DNA from: Kitasatospora sp. Root107
GTDB lineage: Bacteria; Actinomycetota; Actinomycetes; Streptomycetales; Streptomycetaceae
NCBI RefSeq assembly: GCF_001424875.1
Contig: NZ_LMCT01000012.1
Coordinates: forward strand, 572,691 to 609,499
DNA: 36,809 bases
Direction: 5' to 3'
Below, one piece after another: positions 15,794-23,456 of the stretch. A model generated the notes under the pieces. That model made no database searches and was not told the origin of the DNA. It worked only from the letters and a program-made list of their open reading frames with translations. Position 1 is the stretch's first letter, and the number at the start of each line of letters is the position of its first letter. The position numbers were made by a program, and so were the translations under genes.

Positions 15794-16372
15794 TCAGGCC
15801 AGCACCCGGGCGCTGGTCAGCTCCAGCCCGCGCAGTACCTCGGCGCCGGTCAGCGACTGGGCCGGGTCGATCAGCCACTGGCTCACCAGGCCGGCCAGCA
15901 GGGCCTGGTGGAAGGCCCCGACCACCACCTCGTCCTCGGTGTCGGGCACCTCGGTCAGCTCGGAGAACATCGCGGCCATCCCCAGCCGGGCGTCCCGCTG
16001 GACCGCCTTGAAGGCCTCGCGAATCTCGGGCATGTCGTCCAGCCGGGCCAGCGCCTCGAACTGTGCCGCCCAGAGGCCCTGGTACTCGATCAGGGTGCCC
16101 CGGACGCAGTCCCAGGTGGCGACGAAGCGCTCGCGCGGGGTGGCCCCCTCGGGCACGGCCTCGGCGACCGCCTTCTCGACCACGTCCCCCCAGCCGCCGA
16201 TCGCCTCGATCATCGCGGTGTTGAGCAGCGCCTCCTTCGACCCGAAGTGGTAGCCGATGGCGGCCAGACTCACCCCGGCGGCGGCGGCCACGTCCCGGGC
16301 GGTGGTCCGGCTGTAGCCCTTCTCGAACAGGCAGCGCTTGGCGCCGGCCAGCAGATCCTCTCGATTTCCCAT
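15794..16372 (-). CDS. TetR-family repressor of the adjacent MFS efflux gene
   Basis: A 192-residue TetR regulator. The helix-turn-helix is at residues 8-52 (CLFEKGYSRTTARDVAAAAG, then VSLAAIGYHFGSKEALL), followed by an all-helical ligand-binding domain. It is divergent from the DHA2-type MFS gene, with 85 nt between them containing two AGAC-N4-GTCT palindromes, the expected operator. It probably represses the pump and itself until a pump substrate binds. The ATG at 16372 lacks a Shine-Dalgarno but has TAGGCT, a -10-like hexamer, 7 nt upstream, so the transcript may be leaderless. Confidence 0.9.
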   Translation of the reverse strand: MGNREDLLAGAKRCLFEKGYSRTTARDVAAAAGVSLAAIGYHFGSKEALLNTAMIEAIGGWGDVVEKAVAEAVPEGATPRERFVATWDCVRGTLIEYQGLWAAQFEALARLDDMPEIREAFKAVQRDARLGMAAMFSELTEVPDTEDEVVVGAFHQALLAGLVSQWLIDPAQSLTGAEVLRGLELTSARVLA

Positions 16373-16396
16373 GGCCGGAAGCCTACGCGTCCGAAC

Positions 16397-16434
16397 AGAC
16401 GATTGTCTTGCACGTCCGTACTAGACAACCGTCT
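16397..16434. promoter_or_regulatory. Double TetR operator, AGACGATTGTCT / AGACAACCGTCT
   Basis: agacgattgtct (16397-16408) and agacaaccgtct (16423-16434) are each near-palindromes (AGAC-N4-GTCT). They are inverted copies of each other at 11 of 12 positions, with centres 26 bp apart. They occupy most of the region between the TetR gene and the MFS gene, where bound repressor would block both promoters. Confidence 0.7.
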
Positions 16435-16457
16435 GACACATACGTATGGTTGCCCTC

Positions 16458-18032
16458 ATGACCGCAACCCACGGCCTCGCCGGCCGCCGCGAATGGACCG
16501 GACTCGCCGTCCTCCTCCTGCCGACCCTCGTCCTCTCGATGGACATGGGCATCCTGTTCTTCGGCCTGCCGTTCATCAGCAAGGAGCTGCAGCCGAGCGG
16601 CACCCAGCAGCTCTGGATCATGGACATGTACTCGTTCGTGCTGGCCGGGCTGCTGATCCCGATGGGCGCGCTGGGCGACCGGATCGGCCGCCGGAAGCTG
16701 CTGATGGCCGGCGCGGCCGGCTTCGCGGCCGCCTCGGTGCTGGCGGCCACCGCGGACGGCGCGGGGCAGCTGATCGCGGCCCGGGCGCTGCTCGGACTGA
16801 CCGGGGCGACCCTGATGCCCTCGACCATGGCGCTGATCCGGAACATGTTCCACGACCCGAAGCAGCGGCAGGCCGCGATGGGCGCCTGGAGCGGTGTGCT
16901 GATGGCCGGCGCCACCCTCGGCCCGGTGGCCGGCGGGCTGCTGCTGGAGCACTTCCACTGGGGCGCGGTCTTCCTCTGCGCCGTGCCGGTGATGCTGCTG
17001 GTCCTGCTCGCCGCCCCCGCGCTGCTGCCGGAGTACAAGGCTCCCAAGGCCGGAAGCTTCGACCTGCTCGGCGCGGTGCTCTCGGTCGCCGCCGTCCTGC
17101 CGGTGGTCTACGGCATCAAGCAACTGGCGGTCGAGGGCTGGGACCTGACGGCCGCTCTGTCGATCGTGGGCGGTCTGGTGCTGGTCGGCCTGCTGGTCCT
17201 ACGACTGCGCACCGCCGCCACCCCGCTGGTCGACCTGGCGCTGTTCCGCAACCCGATCTTCACCGGGGCGATCTCGGTCAACACCATCGCGATGCTGGCG
17301 ATGATGGGCTTCTCCCTCTTCACCTCGCAGTACCTCCAGCTGGTCCGTGGCTTCAGCCCGCTGACCGCCGCACTCTGGGCGCTGCTGCCCAGCGTCGGTG
17401 TCGGTGCGGCGGTCGGGATCTCCGGGGCGCTGGCCGGGAAGATCCGGCCCGCCGTGCAGATGGCCGGCGGCATGCTGGTCGGGGCGGCCGGCTTCGGCAT
17501 CCTGACCCAGGTCCAGGTCGACTCGCCGCTGGCGCTGATCCTGGTCGGCGCCGGGGTGCTGGCCGCCGGCAGCGTCAGCACCGTGATGCAGACCGCCGAA
17601 CTGGTGGTCTCGGCCGCCCCGGCCCACCAGGCCGGTGCCGCCTCGGCCACCTCGGAGACCGCCAGCGAGCTGGGCGGATCGCTCGGGATCGCGGTGCTCG
17701 GCGCCGCCGGTGCGGCGGTCTACTCCGCCCGACTGGACGGCACGCTGCCGGCCGGCCTGTCGGACGGTGCGCTGACGGTCGCTCAGGACACCCTCGGCGG
17801 TGCGGTCACGGTCGCCACCGAACTGCCCGCCGACCTCGCCGAGCAGCTGCTCGGCGCCGCCCGGATCGCCTTCACCGACGGCCTGCACCTGGCCGCCGCG
17901 GTCGGAGTGCTCTGCCTGCTGGCCGGCGCGGCGGTCGCCTACCGCCTGCTCGGCAGCCTGCCTGCCAACCGCGCCGAGGAGATCCCCGAGGAGCAGCTCG
18001 CCGCGGCTCCCCAGCACATCCCGGCTGCCTGA
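16458..18032 (+). CDS. MFS drug-efflux transporter, DHA2 (14-TM, SmvA/QacA-like)
   Basis: A 524-residue inner-membrane proton antiporter with about 14 hydrophobic helices. Family marks: VLSMDMGILFFGLPFI in TM1 (motif D1-like), GALGDRIGRRKLL between TM2 and TM3 (motif A), RALLGLTGATLMPSTMALI in TM4 (motif B) and GPVAGGLLLEHFHWGAVF in TM5 (motif C, antiporter signature). The membrane-embedded Asp of TM1, typical of QacA/SmvA, supports export of cationic antimicrobials or dyes. Under control of the divergent TetR. The ATG at 16458 is favoured because its product starts MTATHG like its relatives; an ATG at 16446 adds four residues. Neither has a clear Shine-Dalgarno. Confidence 0.9.
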   Translation: MTATHGLAGRREWTGLAVLLLPTLVLSMDMGILFFGLPFISKELQPSGTQQLWIMDMYSFVLAGLLIPMGALGDRIGRRKLLMAGAAGFAAASVLAATADGAGQLIAARALLGLTGATLMPSTMALIRNMFHDPKQRQAAMGAWSGVLMAGATLGPVAGGLLLEHFHWGAVFLCAVPVMLLVLLAAPALLPEYKAPKAGSFDLLGAVLSVAAVLPVVYGIKQLAVEGWDLTAALSIVGGLVLVGLLVLRLRTAATPLVDLALFRNPIFTGAISVNTIAMLAMMGFSLFTSQYLQLVRGFSPLTAALWALLPSVGVGAAVGISGALAGKIRPAVQMAGGMLVGAAGFGILTQVQVDSPLALILVGAGVLAAGSVSTVMQTAELVVSAAPAHQAGAASATSETASELGGSLGIAVLGAAGAAVYSARLDGTLPAGLSDGALTVAQDTLGGAVTVATELPADLAEQLLGAARIAFTDGLHLAAAVGVLCLLAGAAVAYRLLGSLPANRAEEIPEEQLAAAPQHIPAA

Positions 18033-18048
18033 TCCGGCACGCTCACTT

Positions 18049-18076
18049 GGCCACGAGCCCCCTGGGGGCCCGTGGC
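18049..18076 (+). terminator. Terminator hairpin after the MFS gene
   Basis: ggccacgagcccc (18049-18061) pairs with gggggcccgtggct (18064-18076), with one mismatch and a tight loop, 17 nt after the MFS stop. No U-tract, as is usual in actinomycetes. Confidence 0.65.
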
Positions 18077-18302
18077 TACAGTGATTGATCTCGCTCGCCT
18101 TCGCGGCCCTGATCATCGCGTACGGCGGCTGACAAGTGGTCCAGACCACCTTCAGGGAAAACCGCATGTGAACACCTGGTTTTTGACCGATGTTTCACGA
18201 CCGATGTATACGTTCGCGGTATCTGCCAGGCATACTGGCCGAGGCCGGGCAGCTCGCGCGGCCCATGAACAGCGAGTTTTCCGAAGGGACCGGTGGTCAG
18301 GG

Positions 18303-18593
18303 ATGCTGCGCAACGGTTTCGAACCCTGGCACCTCCTTGTGGTGCTGGCTGTCGTCATCCTGCTTTTCGGATCGAAGAAGCTGCCCGACATGGCGCGTGG
18401 ACTCGGCAAGTCGATGCGCATTCTCAAGGCCGAGACCAAGGCCCTGCGCGAGGACGACGCCCCTGCGGCCGGTGCGGCGGCTCCGGCCGACGGCACGGCG
18501 CAGAGCACCGCCACCGAGCAGCCCCGGCCGGCGGTCAACCCGACCACCGTCACCACGGCGGCCGAGGCCACCAAGACGACTGACAAGGCCTGA
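18303..18593 (+). CDS. tatA: Twin-arginine translocase subunit TatA
   Basis: A 96-residue pore-forming subunit of the Tat system, which exports folded proteins. The single N-terminal helix is [13 protein letters not shown], preceded by FEPW and followed by the hallmark [18 protein letters not shown] amphipathic helix. An acidic patch (LREDD) and a low-complexity Ala/Pro/Thr tail follow. No tatC or tatB is nearby; in Streptomyces the main tatA-tatC pair is elsewhere, so this is probably a second TatA. The start is the ATG at 18303, with a weak tcaggg upstream. The 269-nt region before it contains only the MFS terminator and a short tandem copy of gaccgatgt (around 18186-18212). Confidence 0.9.
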   Translation: MLRNGFEPWHLLVVLAVVILLFGSKKLPDMARGLGKSMRILKAETKALREDDAPAAGAAAPADGTAQSTATEQPRPAVNPTTVTTAAEATKTTDKA

Positions 18594-18613
18594 CCCCAGC
18601 GGTCGGTCCTCCC

Positions 18614-18650
18614 GGGCCGCCGATCCGTCCACGTGACGGGTCGGCGGCCC
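18614..18650 (+). terminator. Strong terminator hairpin after tatA
   Basis: gggccgccgatccgtc (18614-18629) pairs with gacgggtcggcggccc (18635-18650) with one T-G wobble and a 5-nt loop, 20 nt after the tatA stop. Confidence 0.85.
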
Positions 18651-18706
18651 GAGTCGTCTCCGTGGCGGGTGCTGCGGCGCGCCTGACTGGCTGTCCGAAT
18701 TGATCT

Positions 18707-18747
18707 GGTATCTCCTGGTGTGAACTGATCACCTATCAGGAGGTACC
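18707..18747 (+). promoter_or_regulatory. Inverted repeat covering the ribosome binding site of the 18750 gene
   Basis: ggtatctcctg (18707-18717) and caggaggtacc (18737-18747) are inverted copies with one mismatch. Inner ggtg/cacc (18717-18720 and 18730-18733) can extend the pairing. The right arm contains the Shine-Dalgarno AGGAGGT, which ends 5 nt before the ATG. If both arms are in the mRNA, the fold would hide the ribosome binding site. It could instead be a DNA operator. Confidence 0.5.
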
Positions 18748-18749
18748 GG

Positions 18750-19520
18750 ATGGCCGACAGTGACCGGACCGCCGAGCTGGAGGAACTGCGCCGGCGGCTG
18801 GCCCTGTTGGAGGAAGGCACCGGGCACCCCCGGAAACGGCACCGGATCAGGTCTCTCTGCGCCGTCCTGCTGATCCTGCTGGCCTGTGTGCTGACCCCGC
18901 TCAGCGCCGTCGCCGCCTGGACCAGCTCGCAGGTCACTGACACCGACCAGTACCTGGCCACCGTCACCCCGCTGGCCGAGGACCCGGGCGTCCGGGCCGC
19001 CGTCACCGACCGGGTGACCACCGAGATCATGAAGCACCTGCCGGTCGGCACCCTGCTGGACGAGGTGGCCCCGGAGCAGCGGCCGCTGCTGGACGCCGCG
19101 CTCGGCCGGGTGAGCAGCGCGATAACCGCGCTGGGGCTGGCCGCCGGGGCCGCCGTGCTCGGCCTCGCGCTGGCCGCCGCCCGCACGCTCTACCTGGACC
19201 GGCTGCCCGCCGGGGTGAACCAGGACGCGGCCACCGCCGTCTTCGACGCACTGGTGCACTACCTGCGCAGCACCGTACGGGCTGTGCTGGTGCTCGGTGT
19301 GCTGGTCGCGTTCGGCGCCTGGGTGAGCGGGGGCGGACGCTGGGCGGGCACCGTACGCGGCTTCTGGGAGGCCGGGTTCGGCGCCGTCCGGGTGGCGGCC
19401 GGGAAGGCCGGGCTGCGGCTCGGGCCGGTCGGCCGGTTCGTGCACCGGTTCAAGGCCTGGCTGCTCGGCGCGCTGGCCGTCCTGGAGCTGCTGGACGACC
19501 GGCCGGACGCCACCGTCTGA
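18750..19520 (+). CDS. Membrane protein, apparently a shortened member of a Streptomyces family
   Basis: A 256-residue membrane protein of unknown function. A short coiled N-terminus (ELEELRRRLALLEE) leads to TM1 (LCAVLLILLACVLTPLSAVAA), an extracellular segment with VTDTDQYLATVTPLAEDPGV, then TM2 (about 127-146) and the TLYLDRLPAGVNQDAATAVF segment, and TM3 (about 170-190). Larger Streptomyces relatives that I recall carry a ~150-residue extracellular domain between the VTDRV and TLYLD segments and extra C-terminal helices. Here both are missing with the frame intact; this comparison is from memory. It has an excellent AGGAGGT ribosome binding site inside a potential hairpin. It is followed on the same strand by the K+ channel gene, 64 nt downstream. 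Confidence 0.7.
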   Translation: MADSDRTAELEELRRRLALLEEGTGHPRKRHRIRSLCAVLLILLACVLTPLSAVAAWTSSQVTDTDQYLATVTPLAEDPGVRAAVTDRVTTEIMKHLPVGTLLDEVAPEQRPLLDAALGRVSSAITALGLAAGAAVLGLALAAARTLYLDRLPAGVNQDAATAVFDALVHYLRSTVRAVLVLGVLVAFGAWVSGGGRWAGTVRGFWEAGFGAVRVAAGKAGLRLGPVGRFVHRFKAWLLGALAVLELLDDRPDATV

Positions 19521-19584
19521 CGGAGCGTCCGGGGCGGCGACGGAGAGCGGATTTACTGCGGATCACCTGGGAGAGGACCGAAGA

Positions 19585-20109
19585 GTGCAGCTGCCGTCCG
19601 ACAAAGTGGCGGACCGGTTCGTCCTGACCCTCTGCGTGGTCGGGCCGGCGGTCCTGCTGACGCTGTACTTCACCTTGCCGTTGGACCTGTTCGGCCCCGA
19701 GCACCCGGTGTTCGGCTGGGTCAGCTTCGCGATCGGGCTGGCCGTGCTGGCGGGCTTGCTGCTGCGGGAGATCCGGCGCGAGCTGCTCGGCCTGCCGGGG
19801 CGGCCGACCCTGATGATCCTGCTGCTGATCTGCCTGACCCTGGTGATCTTCGCCTCCGCCTACTACGGCCTGGCCAAGACACCGGGCCAGTTCCTCGGCC
19901 TGTACACGCGGACGGACGCCCTCTACTTCACGATCATCACGATGTCGACGGTGGGCTACGGCGACATCGTGCCGCTCGGGCAGCAGTCCCGGGTGGTGGT
20001 GATGCTGCAGATCGTCTACACGCTGGTCTTCCTGACGGCGGGGGCCACCGCGATCACCCGGCGAATGCGGGGCCGCTTCGTCGAGCGAGCCGACAAGCGG
20101 GAGCGGTGA
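19585..20109 (+). CDS. Two-TM-pore potassium channel (Ion_trans_2)
   Basis: A 174-residue potassium channel subunit with four hydrophobic segments: about residues 13-33, 42-61, 75-95 and 137-156. The re-entrant pore loop before the last one carries the selectivity filter TVGYGD (122-127), preceded by YFTIITMS as in KcsA-type channels. A short basic cytoplasmic tail (RRMRGRFVERADKRER) follows, with no RCK or cyclic-nucleotide domain. The GTG start at 19585 has GAGAGGA seven bases upstream. Its product probably forms tetramers in the cytoplasmic membrane. The stop is followed at once by the repeat fragment at 20110. Confidence 0.9.
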   Translation: MQLPSDKVADRFVLTLCVVGPAVLLTLYFTLPLDLFGPEHPVFGWVSFAIGLAVLAGLLLREIRRELLGLPGRPTLMILLLICLTLVIFASAYYGLAKTPGQFLGLYTRTDALYFTIITMSTVGYGDIVPLGQQSRVVVMLQIVYTLVFLTAGATAITRRMRGRFVERADKRER

Positions 20110-20148
20110 CTTTTGGCAGACGCTCCAGTGCTACGGCCCAGGGGCTCG
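20110..20148. repeat. Dispersed repeat, truncated copy D
   Basis: CTTTTGGCAG directly follows the TGA of the K+ channel gene, exactly as it follows the TAG of the TPR-like gene at copy A. It continues GCTCCAGTGCTACGGCCCAG and ends at GGGGCTCG. This is the outer flank and one arm of the dispersed element; the core and second arm are missing. Like the full copies it lies between convergent genes. Confidence 0.65.
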
Positions 20149-20176
20149 ACGCCTGAGCACAGTGCCCGAGCGGCTG

Positions 20177-21619
20177 TCAGTCGATGGTGGAGATCAGGGC
20201 GCCGATCTTGGTCTGCCAGGCCTGGCTGGTGGCGTTGTCGATGGCGTGCTTCTTGGCCAGGTCGCGGACCAGGCGCTGGGCGTTGCGCAGTGCGCTCTCG
20301 GCGTCCTCCGGCTCCTGGGCGACGAAGGCCTGGGCTGCCTGGTCGAGTTCGTCGAGCAGGGCGCGGTACCGGTCCCGCTCCTTGCCGAGGTCGGCCTGGG
20401 CCACGGCGGCGCGGAGTGCGACCACGGCGGCGGCCGGGCCCGGTTTGGGGGTGGCGGAGGGCTTTACGCTCGGGGACGCCTTGGCGGAGGGCGTGACGCT
20501 CGGGCTCGGCGAGGCCGATTCACTGGCGCTCGGGCTCGGCGTCGAGGCCGCCCTGGCGCCGGACGGGTCGGGGCCGCCGAGCGTGAGCAGTCCGATCACC
20601 GCGGCACCGGCGACGGCCACCAGCCCCACCCCCGCATAGGCGAACGCGCGTCGGCTGAGCCCAGGCCCAGGCTCGGGGTCGGCCGGGTACGACGTCGGCG
20701 ACAGGAAGGAGGTGCGCTGCGGGTCCTGGTACGGCGCGGTCACCGGAGGCATCGCCCGGGTCTCGGCGAGCAGCTCGCCGGTCCGGTCGGCGGGAGTGAA
20801 CACCGGTACGGCGGACAGCAGTTCGGCCCGTGCCGCAGCCGCATCGGCCGGGCGGTCGGCCGGGTTCTTGGCGAGCAGCCGGAGCACGGCGTCGTCCAGC
20901 GCGGGCGGCAGTCCGGGCCGCCGGTAGGACGGCGGGGCGGGCTGCTCGGTGACGTGCCGGAAGGCGATGGCGACCGAGGTGTCGCCGGTGAACGGCGCTT
21001 CCCCGGTGAGCATTTCGGTCAGCACGCAGCCGACGGCGTACAGGTCGGAGCGGCCGTCCAGCGGGCTCGCGGTGGCCTGCTCGGGCGAGAGGTAGCCGGC
21101 CGTGCCGAGCACGGCGGCGGTCTGGGTCAGCTGGGCTCCGGAGGAACTCGCCCTGGCGATACCGAAGTCCACCACCTTCACCCCGCCGTCATGGGTGATC
21201 ATGATGTTGCCCGGCTTGATGTCCCGGTGCACCAGCCCTGCGGCGTGCGCGACTTCGAGCGCCTCACAGACCGCGGCCGCGATCCCGACCGCCCGCTCGA
21301 CCGGCAACCAGGTGGTCTCGGCGATGAGTTGGCTCAGTGGCCGGCCGTGCACCAGCTCCATCACGATGTACGGCGAGCCCTGGTCGACGCCCGAGTCGAA
21401 GACGGTGACGATCCTCGGGTGGTGCAGCCGGGCGGCGTGCTGGGCCTCCTGGCCGAACCGGTCGGCGAACCGGGGGTCGTCCGCCAGGCCGCCGTTCAGC
21501 ACCTTGACCGCGACCGGGCGGCCCAGCTGGTGGTCGTGGCCCCGGTAGACGGTGGCCATGCCACCGACGCCGAGTATCTCCCCCAACTCGTAACGCCCGT
21601 TCAGCGCACGTCCGATCAC
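20177..21619 (-). CDS. Transmembrane serine/threonine protein kinase (PknB-like, no PASTA)
   Basis: A 480-residue Hanks-type kinase. Catalytic marks: glycine loop GVGGMATVYRG (17-27), AVKV with K39, HRDIKPGNIM (D133), DFGIARA (D151) and the activation-loop end TAGYLSPEQ. After the kinase domain (to about 270) comes a juxtamembrane linker, one TM helix at about 325-347, a Ser/Pro/Ala-rich extracellular spacer, and a ~100-residue helical C-terminal domain (for example LRAAVAQADLGKERDRYRAL). It lacks PASTA repeats, so its signal is probably not muropeptide. The GTG at 21619 has GGGAG nine bases upstream; a GTG at 21625 adds two residues. It lies 121 nt downstream of an ECF sigma/anti-sigma pair on the same strand and could act on it. 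Confidence 0.92.
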   Translation of the reverse strand: MIGRALNGRYELGEILGVGGMATVYRGHDHQLGRPVAVKVLNGGLADDPRFADRFGQEAQHAARLHHPRIVTVFDSGVDQGSPYIVMELVHGRPLSQLIAETTWLPVERAVGIAAAVCEALEVAHAAGLVHRDIKPGNIMITHDGGVKVVDFGIARASSSGAQLTQTAAVLGTAGYLSPEQATASPLDGRSDLYAVGCVLTEMLTGEAPFTGDTSVAIAFRHVTEQPAPPSYRRPGLPPALDDAVLRLLAKNPADRPADAAAARAELLSAVPVFTPADRTGELLAETRAMPPVTAPYQDPQRTSFLSPTSYPADPEPGPGLSRRAFAYAGVGLVAVAGAAVIGLLTLGGPDPSGARAASTPSPSASESASPSPSVTPSAKASPSVKPSATPKPGPAAAVVALRAAVAQADLGKERDRYRALLDELDQAAQAFVAQEPEDAESALRNAQRLVRDLAKKHAIDNATSQAWQTKIGALISTID

Positions 21620-21740
21620 CGCCACCAGCTCCCTTCCGCACTCGGCCGGAGGCCGTCGGATCGCCTCGCGCTGTGAGCACGATAGCGGCTGCTCCCGTAC
21701 GGGCAGCCGGTCCGGGTCGTGGTCCGTCCGGAGTCCCGGG

Positions 21741-22622
21741 TCACCGCTGGGCGGCTCCGTCCGCACCCTCGTGGGTCGGGTGGGCGGTCGGTGAGTCGTT
21801 CTTACCGCTGCGGGCGCTCGGGGACTTGCCGCCGGAGACCGGGGCGTTGAGCAGCCGGGCGCAGTACTCCGGGACGTTCTCGGGCTCGCCCGCCGCGTCG
21901 ACCAGCGGGGCGAAGGCCGGATCGCCGAGCAGGGCCTTGGCCCGGTCACCGGCCGACTGCCGTTCGGTGAAGCTCCGGCAGAGCCGCTCCAGCTCGGCCG
22001 GGGCGACCACGGCGCCTGGAGCGGTACCGGGCGGGGTGGCCGTACCGCTCGGCGCTGCCGGGCTGGCCGGGTCGCTGCGGCTCGGGTCGGGCCGGGCGGA
22101 CTTGGACTTGGCGGCCGAGGCACTGGCGGACGACCGGCTGAACGGTTGCCCGCTCGGAGCCTCGGTCCAGGGCACGGACGCGCTCGGGAGCGTGCTCACC
22201 GACGCCTGCGCCACCGGACCACCGCCGAGACCGCCCGGCAGATGGCTCAGACCGCCGGTGGTCGCCGCGACCGCGACGCCGCCGAGCGCGGTGGCCACAC
22301 CTGCGGCGAGCAGCGCCTTTGCGCTGAATGCCCTGGCCCGCGCGGTTGCGGCGGCGGCCATCGTGGTCCGTCTCCGGGGTGCTGCGGTCGGCTGGTCCCG
22401 CACCGTCCGAAAAGCCGTCAGGGCCGCCGTCTCGCCGGGCAGTTCGCCGCCGCCTGCTCCGGGGGTAGCAGCGGAGGCGATCAGCCCGGCGAGGGCCGCG
22501 TGGTCACTGGGGACCGTACGGCCGGCGAGCCGGTCCTGACCGGCCGACGGGTCGCCCGGGGCTCCGGCGAGCAGTTGCTCGGCGGTGGCCCGGTCGATCC
22601 GCCGGGATCGGTTGGTGCTCAT
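21741..22622 (-). CDS. Membrane-anchored putative anti-sigma factor
   Basis: A 293-residue protein. Residues 1-120 are cytoplasmic, with ATAEQLLAG near the start and GELPGETAALTAFRTVRD. One TM helix follows at about 124-146 (KALLAAGVATALGGVAVAA), then a low-complexity Ser/Ala/Pro/Lys-rich extracellular region and a folded tail with two Cys (LERLCRSFTERQ and VPEYCARLLNAP) that may form a disulphide. Its start overlaps the sigma factor stop by 4 nt (ATGA), so the two are translationally coupled. That arrangement and topology are typical of ECF anti-sigma factors. No zinc-binding HxxxCxxC motif is present, so it would be a non-ZAS type. AAGGA lies six bases before the ATG. Confidence 0.7.
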   Translation of the reverse strand: MSTNRSRRIDRATAEQLLAGAPGDPSAGQDRLAGRTVPSDHAALAGLIASAATPGAGGGELPGETAALTAFRTVRDQPTAAPRRRTTMAAAATARARAFSAKALLAAGVATALGGVAVAATTGGLSHLPGGLGGGPVAQASVSTLPSASVPWTEAPSGQPFSRSSASASAAKSKSARPDPSRSDPASPAAPSGTATPPGTAPGAVVAPAELERLCRSFTERQSAGDRAKALLGDPAFAPLVDAAGEPENVPEYCARLLNAPVSGGKSPSARSGKNDSPTAHPTHEGADGAAQR

Positions 22623-23308
22623 CTCATGTCCTTCAGCGTCGCGGACCGGCCTGCTGTCACACCCTGCGGAGAGTTCTTTTCGGCGGCGGGCCCGGGGGCC
22701 TGCTGCGCGGGGATGCCGGCCGACCGGCCACCGCTCTGCTCCAGCAGCTTGGCGAGCCGCCGCAGACCCCGGTGCGAGGCCATCCGGACCGCACCCGCCC
22801 GCTTTCCGAGCACCTGGGCCGCCCCCGCCGCGTCCAGCCCGACCACCACCCGGAGCAGCACCGCCTCGGCCTGGTCCGGCGGCAGCCTGGATATCAGCGC
22901 GAGCGCGTCGCCGGTGGAGACCAGGGCCACCGCGCTGCCCGCGGTGTCCTCGGCCGCCGCGAGCTCGGCCAGGTACTCGACCGGCAGGTCGGCGACCGGA
23001 CGGCGGCGGACCCGGCGCAGGTGGTCCATCGCCCGGTTCCGGGCGACCGTCGCCGCCCAGCCCCGGAAGCCGTCCGCGTCCCCCTGGAAGCTGCCCAGGT
23101 CACGGGCGATCTGCAGCCATGCCTCGGAGGCGATGTCCTCGGCGTCCTCGGGGCCACCGCCGACCAGCACCCGCAGATAGCGCAGCAGGCCGGGCTGGAC
23201 GGTCCGGAAGAGCAGCCGGAAGGCGTCCTCGTCACCGCGCTGCGCCGCACGGACGGCTTCGGCGAGGTCGGGGGCCGGGGGTTCGGGACTGTGCACCCGC
23301 CACATCAT
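22619..23308 (-). CDS. ECF-type RNA polymerase sigma factor
   Basis: A 229-residue ECF sigma factor. Region 2 includes GDEDAFRLLFRTVQPGLLRY, the DAEDIASEAWLQIARDL core-binding helix and DGFRGWAATVARNRAMDHLR (region 2.3-2.4). Region 4 begins near LISRLPPDQAEAVLLRVVVG and carries the DNA-recognition helix AAGAAQVLGKRAGAVRMASH. A ~40-residue low-complexity tail follows, longer than in minimal ECFs. Start choice is uncertain: tandem ATGs at 23308/23305 and a GTG at 23296 all have weak ribosome binding sites. It is the first gene of the sigma/anti-sigma/kinase run and is divergent from the gene at 23457. Its stop overlaps the anti-sigma start. Confidence 0.9.
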   Translation of the reverse strand: MMWRVHSPEPPAPDLAEAVRAAQRGDEDAFRLLFRTVQPGLLRYLRVLVGGGPEDAEDIASEAWLQIARDLGSFQGDADGFRGWAATVARNRAMDHLRRVRRRPVADLPVEYLAELAAAEDTAGSAVALVSTGDALALISRLPPDQAEAVLLRVVVGLDAAGAAQVLGKRAGAVRMASHRGLRRLAKLLEQSGGRSAGIPAQQAPGPAAEKNSPQGVTAGRSATLKDMR

Positions 23309-23456
23309 GCGGCATACCCGGGCAGGTCCAAAGACCCCCTGACTGTGGCCGTTCGCCCGCAGCGGATAGCTCTGCCCCCGACATAACTTGGTGGTACACG
23401 AAGCGGAACGCCTTCCCAGTGCGTCTCCGCCGCCACCCACCATTGAGGACGCCGCG

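Noticed and set aside
15908..18088. Long rightward frame overlapping the TetR and MFS genes
   Set aside because: It is out of frame with the MFS protein, Arg/Gly/Pro-rich and runs antisense through the TetR gene. The in-frame MFS and TetR products have full family motifs.
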